DNA of 64,000 nt from Aradus depressus (Eukaryota; Arthropoda; Insecta; Hemiptera; Aradidae), in the NCBI GenBank assembly GCA_963662175.1, contig OY759217.1, positions 46,476,108 to 46,540,107 on the forward strand, given 5' to 3'. A program made the position numbers and the translations under genes. Of this stretch, positions 47,267 through 56,451 are shown in pieces (position 1 is the stretch's first letter; the number at the start of each line of letters is the position of its first letter). The notes beneath the pieces were generated by a model. That model saw only the letters and a program-made list of their open reading frames with translations. It was not told the origin of the DNA and did not search any database.

Positions 47267-49963
47267 TTAAAACAAAAAGTCTTGGTACAGTCTTGGTTGC
47301 AGCCTGCGAGCTACAGGCTGGCCGAGACTGTAGTGAACCGCACCAGAGCAGGTTGGCAGACCTTCATGGAAGCTTCGGGTGAGTTTCTCAATGTGGGCTG
47401 CAAAAGGAGCAACTCCCAGTTCCCGATGGGTTTGGGTGTTCCTGATAAACCAAGGTGCGTTCACCGCTATCCGGAGGACTTTGTTTTGGAATGTTTGTAA
47501 TCGTGTTATGTTAGTGTGGCTAGTGCAGAACCATACGGGGCAAGCGTAGGTTAAGAGTGGAAGTATTAGTGTTTTGTAAAGTAAGGATGTGCATGTGTGT
47601 CTGAGTGGTGTATTTCTGTTTATGAGTGGGTAGATGAGCCTGAGTCGTGTGTGTGCTTGTTGGAGTTTTATGTTGATATGTAGGCGCCATGTTAGTCTTG
47701 TGTCAAGGTGCACTCCAAGATAGCGCACACCCCGGTCTTTAGGATTCCATGGAATTGGGAGTTGGTCGATTTGCAGCCTTCTGAGGTGTTCTATCGAGAA
47801 GCGGCGTAAAGCGAACACCTTCGCCTCCGTCTTCCCACCGTTCAACTTAAGCTTCCATTTTCCAAACCACTGGCCGATCTCATCCACCTGGATTTGTAGG
47901 GAGTCGATGGCCGCTTCCAGATCTATGTTTTGGCTGAGGATCAACGTGTCGTCAGCGTAAGTCGCCAGGGTTGCAGAGACTGGTTCTGGCATGTCGTGAC
48001 AGAACAGATCAAACAAGAGTGGACTGAGGATCGCACCTTGTGGGACTCCCGCTGATATCTTCTTTCTGGAGCTCAGTGTGTTGTTCACCCTTATTTGGAA
48101 TGTTCTGTCACGAAGAAAAGAGCTAATGATGTTCTGGATGTATTGCGGAGGCCAGGTCTGTTTTAATTTGAAGAGCAAGCCCTCGTGCCAGACGGTGTCG
48201 AAGGCAGCTGCGACGTCCAAGAAGGCTGCTACTGTGTACTGCTTCCGCTCAAAGCCCCCCACAATGGTCTCAGCAACTCTCTGTAGCTGATGGACGGCTG
48301 AGTGGTTTGATTTAAACCCAAACTGGTGGGCAGGGATGGTCCCTGCAGTCTCCAGATGACGGAGGAGCCTCTTGTGAATTATTTTCTCAAGAAGTTTTGA
48401 GAGGCTATTTAAAAGACTTATTGGTCTATAGCTGCCTGGATCGTTTTTTGCCTTACCTGGCTTGTGAAATGTTAGAACAACGGCGTTTTTCCAGTCTGCA
48501 GGAAAGTAGCCGTGGCGAAGACAGGCGTTGAACACACTTGCCAGGTAGGCTATGCTCTTCGGAGGAAGCTTCTTCAGCACCAGGTTGGGGATGATGTCTT
48601 CACCGGGGGCCTTCTTGATGTGTAGTCGTGTAATGTGGGCGTGTATTTCTGATGGTGTGGTATGCTGAATGGGTGCTTCGACTGTGTGAAGTGTATTTGA
48701 GAGGTATGATTCAACTGTGATGAGTGTTTCATGATCGTCAGCGTCTGTCGTTGTGAATTTATTTTCCAAATGGGTCGCCAGTAATTCGGTTTTCTCTTTG
48801 TCAGTTGTGGCAGTCATTTGTCCGTCAGTTAAGATGGGTAGGGGTGTCCTTTGGTTTAGAAGTCGTCGTGTCTCTTTCCATAAGTTGTTGTCGCCCGGAG
48901 TCATATCAGTCAAGTATTTTCGATAGTTCGCGATTCTGTCTTTGTCAAGTTCCCATCGTATGCGTCGGGTCAGGCGATTCAGTTCTCTTTTCTCAAGGGG
49001 ATCTCTTGTTCTTTGCCAGTGTTGTCGTAGTGTGTTCTTTGTACGGATCATATCCATTATGTGTGTTGGTGTCTTGTTGTGGAATAGGTGTCGTTTGTCA
49101 GTGAAATGTCGGTATGTTGCTTCATGTACTGAGGTATGTATGGTTTGTGTGAACGTCCTAACTGCATTGTCAATGTCGTCCGTCGTGCTATAATGATGGG
49201 GGACCCCGAGACAGTTCATTCCGTCTTCAAACGTGGCCCAGTCGATCTTCCCCGTGATCAACCTTGGAAGATATTCCTCCTTCTGTGGCCGTGCTAGGAA
49301 GGTGCAGATAACTGGGAGATGGTCTGAGTCTAAGTCGGTCAGTGTCTCGTGAAACAGGGGCAAGTTAAAGTTGTGTATCAGTCCTATGTCCAGTATGTCG
49401 GGTTGGTATGTTCGTTGAGTTGGGTAGAATGTCGGTTCGTCAGGTGTCGATATTTGTATCCCCAGGTTTTCTGAGATGGATTGTAGTCTAGTCCCGTTGT
49501 TATTCTGTCTTCTGCATCCCCATAGCGTGTGTTTGCTGTTGAGGTCCCCGATCATTATAGTCGGTAGTCCTGTGAAAATATGTTCGAAGTCAGTCTGTAC
49601 CAGTCTTGTGTTCGGTCGATGGTATGCTGATATGATGTTGAGTGTGCCGGAGAGTGTGGTGAGGGTGACTCCAACTGCCTCCAAGTTCTGGAGAGGGGGA
49701 ATGTTAATCTGTGAATGTTTCAGGTGTCGTTTGATGAAAATGCCAACACCACCGAAACGTGTCGGTCGGTCCAGTCTATATGAACAGTAGCCAGAGAGTT
49801 TGAGTTTGTCTGTCGGTTTGAGGTGGGTCTCAGTTATGCATGCAATGTCGACATTATATCGTGATAAAAAGTTGGTTAATGACGGTTGCCTTATCTTTAA
49901 GCCGTCCGCATTCCAGTTTAATATAGTTAAATTTTGAAAAGTTCCCAGATTAGGGTTTGCCAT
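47267..49963 (-). CDS. LINE ORF2: endonuclease and reverse transcriptase (898 aa)
   Basis: Cleaves target DNA and copies the element RNA at the nick. The apurinic-type endonuclease spans residues ~10-225: WNADG at 17-21, catalytic-type Glu45 in CITETH, D140 in GDLNSKH, and SDHLPV at 213-218. The reverse transcriptase spans ~440-720: FLDVAAAFDTVWH at 581-593, AGVPQGAILSPLLF at 638-651, and the catalytic YADD at 669-672. There is no RNase H domain, as usual for the Jockey clade, and the length fits that clade. The ATG lies inside the end of ORF1 in another frame, so translation probably depends on reinitiation. No stop or frameshift. Confidence 0.9.
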   Translation of the reverse strand: MANPNLGTFQNLTILNWNADGLKIRQPSLTNFLSRYNVDIACITETHLKPTDKLKLSGYCSYRLDRPTRFGGVGIFIKRHLKHSQINIPPLQNLEAVGVTLTTLSGTLNIISAYHRPNTRLVQTDFEHIFTGLPTIMIGDLNSKHTLWGCRRQNNNGTRLQSISENLGIQISTPDEPTFYPTQRTYQPDILDIGLIHNFNLPLFHETLTDLDSDHLPVICTFLARPQKEEYLPRLITGKIDWATFEDGMNCLGVPHHYSTTDDIDNAVRTFTQTIHTSVHEATYRHFTDKRHLFHNKTPTHIMDMIRTKNTLRQHWQRTRDPLEKRELNRLTRRIRWELDKDRIANYRKYLTDMTPGDNNLWKETRRLLNQRTPLPILTDGQMTATTDKEKTELLATHLENKFTTTDADDHETLITVESYLSNTLHTVEAPIQHTTPSEIHAHITRLHIKKAPGEDIIPNLVLKKLPPKSIAYLASVFNACLRHGYFPADWKNAVVLTFHKPGKAKNDPGSYRPISLLNSLSKLLEKIIHKRLLRHLETAGTIPAHQFGFKSNHSAVHQLQRVAETIVGGFERKQYTVAAFLDVAAAFDTVWHEGLLFKLKQTWPPQYIQNIISSFLRDRTFQIRVNNTLSSRKKISAGVPQGAILSPLLFDLFCHDMPEPVSATLATYADDTLILSQNIDLEAAIDSLQIQVDEIGQWFGKWKLKLNGGKTEAKVFALRRFSIEHLRRLQIDQLPIPWNPKDRGVRYLGVHLDTRLTWRLHINIKLQQAHTRLRLIYPLINRNTPLRHTCTSLLYKTLILPLLTYACPVWFCTSHTNITRLQTFQNKVLRIAVNAPWFIRNTQTHRELGVAPFAAHIEKLTRSFHEGLPTCSGAVHYSLGQPVARRLQPRLYQDFLF

Positions 49964-51314
49964 GATTCATCGAAAAAAGGTTAGTGAATAAATTGGATAA
50001 GAAAGCTTGGATGTGGGGGATGAATGGTTTGATGAGGTTCATGATGAGTCCAGTCAGGTCAGTCGTTGCCTCAGAGCTAATTCCATTGTTTGCAGTATTA
50101 GGTTGCGGTGGTGTTGTCCTACTTCGATTTTTGTCAAACCAAAAGTTCGTAGGTGGTTTGGGCTCCGGGGAGGTAGGTGCGTATGGTGGTGTATTGGGTG
50201 TGTTGGCTGAATGTGCGTGTGTGTGTTGCGGAGGTTGATTAGTATTAGTGTGAAATGTTTGGCTTGCGGTGGTGCCTGCGGAAGCTGACTGTAGTTGCCG
50301 TTTCGGTGGTCGTTTCAGACAGCCTCCAAAGTTGGCGGTATGGTCGCCCCCACAGTTGGCGCACTTCGGTTTGTCAGTTTTTTGGAAAGGACAAACTTTA
50401 TAATGGTGATTCCCTGCACACTTAACGCAGGTCGACTCAAGGCGGCAGTAGTTCTTGGTGTGCCCGAATTTTTGACAGTTCATGCATTGAGGAACGTGCA
50501 GGGACCGGCGTCTTTCCTCCACGTGGATCCGACTGTAGTATAGTTTCGTAAGTGAGAATATGGCTTTTCCCTGGTCGTTATTAGTCAGTTCGACTGCGCA
50601 CAATGGCGTGGGCATTTTGTCTCTATTGTGCAACCTGGTGACCGAAATAACTGGGTAGTGAGGGAGCAATTCATTTTTGACGTCTTCTTCACTGAACGCG
50701 TATGGCACACCTCGGAGAATCACCGATACATTTTTAGTTTCTGGATTAACATAAGTATAATAGTTAATTTTATGCGTATCGTAGAATTTTGTCAGGGCCC
50801 TAAAATCGTCTGACGAGGTCGCTTGAATTTTAATTTTTTCTTTTAGGCATTGTTTGGTTTCAAACGGTGATTTAGCCACCTTTAATATGTCAGCTGTTAT
50901 TTCTTTTAGGTTATTGTAACCTACAATAAAAATTGGAGGTATTTTAATTTTTTTACTATTTTCGGAATTTGAATCGGCCGGTTGGGGCTTGGAAGTGTCT
51001 AAATTGGTTAGAGCGGAATACCTGTTAGAAACTATGACTGGTGAGTTGTAAGATTTATACCTCTTGGTGACGGCGAGGTGTGAGGCGGGTGTCTGCTGGT
51101 CAGGCTGGTCTAGGGTCCTCTTCTTGCCGCTAAGGCCTGGATGGTCAACGGCCATCGATGCTGTGGCCAGGGGCTGGTGTGGTACCTGTTTGATGTTACT
51201 TGGCTGGCTGTGGCTGGCCGTGGGCACTGGTGCACTCTCTTCAACCCAGGAAGAGCGCGCCCCGCTGCAACTCATTCCGTTTGGTGAAAAGGTCCTCTCC
51301 CTGATACTTTTCAC
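49950..51314 (-). CDS. LINE ORF1: gag-like RNA-binding protein (454 aa)
   Basis: Structural nucleic-acid-binding protein expected to coat the LINE RNA. Residues 1-125 are low-complexity and Ser/Pro-rich; PPIFIVGYNNL at 126-136 opens the Jockey gag core; a PRE_C2HC-like region (VSVILRGVPYAFSEEDVKNE) covers ~196-215. Three zinc knuckles follow: CMNCQKFGHTKNYC (277-290), CVKCAGNHHYKVC (296-308) and CANCGGDHTANFGGC (318-332). The C-terminal third is Pro/Thr-rich, ending in a hydrophobic helix (FIPHIQAFLSNLFTNLF). It ends MNHGKP, overlapping the ORF2 start. Confidence 0.85.
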   Translation of the reverse strand: MKSIRERTFSPNGMSCSGARSSWVEESAPVPTASHSQPSNIKQVPHQPLATASMAVDHPGLSGKKRTLDQPDQQTPASHLAVTKRYKSYNSPVIVSNRYSALTNLDTSKPQPADSNSENSKKIKIPPIFIVGYNNLKEITADILKVAKSPFETKQCLKEKIKIQATSSDDFRALTKFYDTHKINYYTYVNPETKNVSVILRGVPYAFSEEDVKNELLPHYPVISVTRLHNRDKMPTPLCAVELTNNDQGKAIFSLTKLYYSRIHVEERRRSLHVPQCMNCQKFGHTKNYCRLESTCVKCAGNHHYKVCPFQKTDKPKCANCGGDHTANFGGCLKRPPKRQLQSASAGTTASQTFHTNTNQPPQHTHAHSANTPNTPPYAPTSPEPKPPTNFWFDKNRSRTTPPQPNTANNGISSEATTDLTGLIMNLIKPFIPHIQAFLSNLFTNLFSMNHGKP

Positions 51315-51422
51315 TGTTTCACGTTTTTACAAACACAGTAAAAACCGCACTATTAATTATTTTTTTGAAGAGCAATTTTATAACACTATTTTTGTTTAAC
51401 GTGAACAGCTGATTTAAAAAAA

Positions 51423-51434
51423 AAAATCAGAAGT
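51423..51434. repeat. 12-bp target-site duplication, right
   Basis: AAAATCAGAAGT, identical to 47164-47175. Confidence 0.8.
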
Positions 51435-51923
51435 AGAACATTTAATTTTAGTAGACATAACACCAAAACGTAACTTGGACAAGCACAAATTTCAGTGCTG
51501 AGACAACGAATAAATCATCAAGTGTATAAAATGGCGTTAAAGATTGCGACATTCTGAAGCCGCAATTATCTTTACCACCGTTTAGATGGGAATTGTATAA
51601 AAAAATATCATCCATTATTTCCCACAACCACATTTTTACAGATCACTGCCCCCCCGAAAAATTTTGTTTTTTGGGGTATGATCATATGTGAACTAGAATA
51701 TTTACTTATAATTAGTTTTATAAATGCCAAATTTCGAAATAAAACGAATAACAAAAAAAAAAAAAGGTATATATTACATTCATAAAAGCAAATGAATAAG
51801 TAGATTATAAAATATTACAATATAATTGAGTGATAATAGGAGTGCGTGCTCAGAATCTCACTGAAACAACATTCTTCATCTTGGTGGACTTCGTACATAA
51901 CGAAGCATGTTTCCGTTTAATTA

Positions 51924-54900
51924 TTATTGTGGTTCATGTTGTGAGGATTTCATGATAGCATACAATTTATATGTGATCTCTATTCTCTGTAAAAACAATA
52001 AAAAAATACATATTTTACCTAATATAGACATTTAAAATAAATTCTGAAATGAAGTTAATACATACGTCACTAAAGGTTCTCATTTGAAGTGGAGCACTAT
52101 GTTTAAACAGAACTATAGTGTAGGGTTGACTTGACTGTCTCAACATCATGATCACTATTTTCCTGAACCTCAAACTTTGTTCGTACCAAGGTAGGTCGTA
52201 CACTGCCTTGAACAACTCATCGTTCTGTAACAAATTTCCAACAATGATTTCTCTAACTTACACTGAAGAGTATATTTAACTTATATTGTTATATTATTTA
52301 TTAAATATAATGAGTGGTTCATTAAAAAAGCATTGTTTTCCGCGGGAGCTAAGGTGAACATGTTTTCTTTAGCAAATTATAAATAGTGCTTTAAGGGGAG
52401 AACAACATTTTTATTTATAACAGAGATTTATTATTTAAAATCTAATGAGGTAGCAGAATGGGAGAATAGAAAGAAATATATTAGATATATATATTTGATG
52501 TATAAAAAATACACTCATTTAAATTATTAATATCAAAAAATAATTCATATTTATTTTTCTATAAAATCCAAGAAGGAACTGACTTAGTAAATAAATAATA
52601 TGAATTGCATTTTTTTTTTTTTTTTTAACAAATGAGTAGAAAACAAAACACGGCCATCAGCTGTTTTTGAATGAGTGTGTAGAGTGAATGGTGTGTGGTC
52701 TGGGTTGAGATGTGAAGGTGGACAGAGAGTTGTTGTTTAGGCTTAAGGTGTGATGAACTAAGTAAGTGTGAATTAACAGTAAAATTGCTGCGCAAAGAAG
52801 GTACTGTTATTTATAATTACAAAATTGGGCATATACAAAATATATATGCCCAAAAATATATAACTTTGATTTGAAAAATGGCCAAAATATAAAACAAAAA
52901 AAAAAAATATATTGAAATAGTTTCAAGAATTTAGTTTTTACGATTTTTCTTTTGATTTTTGTTTCAATGTTTAATTTTTGATTTTATGATGTAAATCTAA
53001 GAAAATAAACCCAATTATTTGTTCTCGTAAAGTCTATGCTATTGATCTTCCCTGTTGGCCCAGTAAGATATTTTGAAAACCTTTGGATTAGATATAATAT
53101 TTTTGAAAAATTTAGAAAAACATATGTCATCTCTTTAGAAATCCAAATAAAAAGTTTGTTAATTGAAATTTTTTTAAAATTACGTGCACTTTCTTCAAAA
53201 TTGCACGTCTTGAACTTTTGATATTTTTTTAGGGCCCCTTTTGAAAACTACTGTAGAAATCAAAATTTAATGAAATAAAAGAGATAAAATTTCTACAGGA
53301 AATGTAATTATAAGTTTATTATTTATTCTTTTTGTTTTAATTATTTTATTAATTGAATTATTATTTATTATTTATATATTTTTATTTATCAACACAAATG
53401 TTTTTTAACACTATATATATTTTTTTGGCCTTATATACGATGCATATTATCCTCGTCTTTATAATGGTGTTATTTGAATACACGGATGGTTATTTACACA
53501 TGCATAGCCCCGGGAGGGAGTTCTATCTATGAAATAAAACAACTCTCTCCCGGACGGGATTCAAACCAGCAACCAGATAAAACCATGCGACCAAGCGCTG
53601 TAGCCCGTCTTTAAGAGCCCTAAATATGGTCCTATAAACAAGAGACCTAAAACCACCGGTTAAGTACATATTCAGCTCGTATTATTTTTACCAACTAAAT
53701 TTTCACTCTTCTTCGGCCAACCTGTTAGAAGAGGCGGGGTTCAATTCAAAATCTCTGCCAATGTAATGAAAGTACCTTATGAAAACTCATAAGTTTACAC
53801 AATTTTCTCTATCTTATTGTATTACATGACAATTATCAGGACCATGGATAACGGGAAAGGGGGAGGTTGACAATGAATTTACACTAGACAAATCATTTTC
53901 TTAAAATGTTAAAAGAAACTGAAACCTTTGCTGTACAAAGTCATTTTGTCTATTGACAATTTGGTTAGTTTGGTGCTACCTATCGGACTTTAAAAGAACT
54001 CTCTACAACTGCAGAAATATTCCCAGTTCATGTGTGTACTCTCGGTAATGATTGTAGCATCGAGTCATCTTTACAGATTGGATCTCAGCATCTGTTAATG
54101 AAATGCTAGTTGATTTATTGAATCTTCTTAACATTTAAAATTATTGAATGTGAAGTAAAGTTTACATTGAAAGATAAAAACTTTAAATTTGTGAGCTATG
54201 ATTTCGAATTAAGATTTATTTTAAAGTCACAATACAATAGCAATCACTAGATAATATATATTTAATATATGAAGAAAAAAAAAATGTGTATACATATATT
54301 ACTCACCAACAGTTTTATTTTAAAAAGAATTTATATTAATTTTTAGAGGGCGCCGGTACCTCAGTGGTATGCGTGCTTGTCTTCTGAGCTCAAGAACGTG
54401 GGTTCGAAACCCTACCGAGGCCCTTAGTTTATTTTATCTGGGAGGTATAAGCGATGGGATATTCGGATGGGACGTTAAGCGATGATTCCGAGTCTGTACG
54501 ATGTCAGGTACTCGTTAAAGACCCCTGCCCTAGGTGAATAAAAATTTAGGGTAGGCATTTAGGACTCCCACAGTAGAGTCGGGCTCATGTCCACCAGAGT
54601 GACGAAAGAGCGCTCTGGTAATAGGTGATATGACCTCGTAGTTCAAGCCCGGGCATGAGTTGTAAAACCTAATCTAACCTATTAATTTTTATTAAAAGAA
54701 AGTTAACATCTATGAAATTAAGTTTTACCTCAGTTATCAGCGTTTCTCCAAGATAATTGCATACAAAATTCAGAGTAAGGAGTACCATGGCGCCCAAGAC
54801 AAGAAGAGCTAGAGCCGCAAGACTCTTTACCTGTTGACAAAATTATGTAGGGTTAGAGGCTCATCAGAAAAAATATGATTCATTTATCTGCCTAACTTAA

Positions 54901-56411
54901 GCAGTTAGTTGTATATATTATAAAGGCATGAATTGAGCTATATGTATTATAAATGAAGAAAATGTGCAAAGGCCATCGCACAAATTTTTTTTTTAGGAAG
55001 CCGGTAGCTCAGAGGAAGCGTGCTAGCCTACTGAGCACAAGATCGCGAGTTCGAAACCCGGCAGAAGCCGTTAGGTTTTTCATCTGGGAGGTGAAAAAAC
55101 CTTAGGAAATTAAGCGATGGTCCTGAGCATGTGCGTTGTCAGGTACTCGTTAAAGACCCTTTGGTGAATAAACCTGGGTAGCCAAAATTTAGAACTCCAG
55201 CAGTAGAGTTGGGCGCATTCGACCAGAGCGACGAAAGAGCGCTCTGGTAATAGGCGAAATGGCCTCGTAGCTAAAGCCTGTGTATGAGTCACAATAACTA
55301 ACTGTTTAAAGGTTGCGTAAGTACGAATAAATTATAATAATAAAAATAGCTCAGCACACTGAGAGCTCTACACACTAAAAGGGAAGCACCGAATTACTTC
55401 CCCACTGTAAATTAGTAAAGAAAGTTTTTGCTCTGCCTCAAAAACCAAAAACTAATGGACTGATTTGGTTGAAAGAACCTACAGGTGTCATATCAGAGTC
55501 TTCATTCATTTATTGCATCGGCAACTGTAAGAGTGAGGGCGCCGGTAGCTCAGTGGTATGCGTACTTTTTTTCTGAGCTCAAGATCGTGGGTTCGAAACC
55601 CGACCGAGGCCCTTAGTGTATTTTATCTGGGATGTAAAATAAACTTAAGCACGCCATCCTTCGGCTGGGACGTTAAGCGATGGTCCCGAGCCTGTACGAT
55701 GTCAGGCATTCGTTAAAGAGGGGGTCATAGGGGTACCCTAGGTGAATAAAAATTTAGGGTAGGCAAAATTTAGAACTCCCACAGTAGAGTCGGGCTCATG
55801 TCCATCAGAGTGATGAAAGAGCGCTCTGGAAATAGGTGATATGACCTCGTAGTTCAAGCCCGGGGATAAGTCATAAAACCTAGCCTAACTGTAAGAGTTT
55901 TCGAATAGAGCCCCCAACTCTTATCCCAACCCTCAATCTTTGGGCGGAATCCGCTGAAAATCAACGTGTCGTTCTTGTTATGTCTTGGACCAGTGGTGGA
56001 TACAAGGGGAGGTAAAACCAGAATTAACCCACCTCCCCCCTTCCCCTCCCCCTAGCGCAGAAGCTCATACCCTAGTTTTGTTAAGGATAAAGAAATATAC
56101 ATCTTAAATTAGAAAATACGTCCTAGTGATGCGCGAACGACCTCTTGCGCACATACTTTATTGGCGTTATTCGTTTACAGACTGTTACTCAACCAGACTG
56201 TTACCATTATAATAATATATTAGTCTTGATTCTTAATTCATGAGCTTCGTCAAAGCAGTCAAAATATTAGCCCCCTTGTCCTTCATCCCTCCAAATCTTG
56301 AACCAACGAAATTTCACCCCCCGCCTGATGAACATTCTGGATCCGCCCTTGTTTGGATCCATGTATGATATTTTGTGTTATTAGATTGGCAGTTATTATG
56401 CATCTGTGTAG

Positions 56412-56451
<40 letters not shown>

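Larger units (their letters stand above)
47176..51422 (-). mobile_element. full-length Jockey-clade LINE, both ORFs open
   Basis: A 4.25-kb minus-strand element between perfect 12-base duplications. The 5' end at about 51422 starts with a T-run and AAATCAGCTG; ORF1 and ORF2 follow with a 14-base overlap. The 3' end has AATAAA near 47206, but instead of poly-A the element finishes in a T-rich tail followed by CTTTCCCAA. Intact frames and intact target duplications point to recent insertion. Located between OR-5 and OR-4 on the same strand. Confidence 0.85.

Noticed and set aside
48805..49193. Plus-strand frames of up to 104 codons inside the LINE
   Set aside because: They are shadows of ORF2, which has full domain support on the minus strand.
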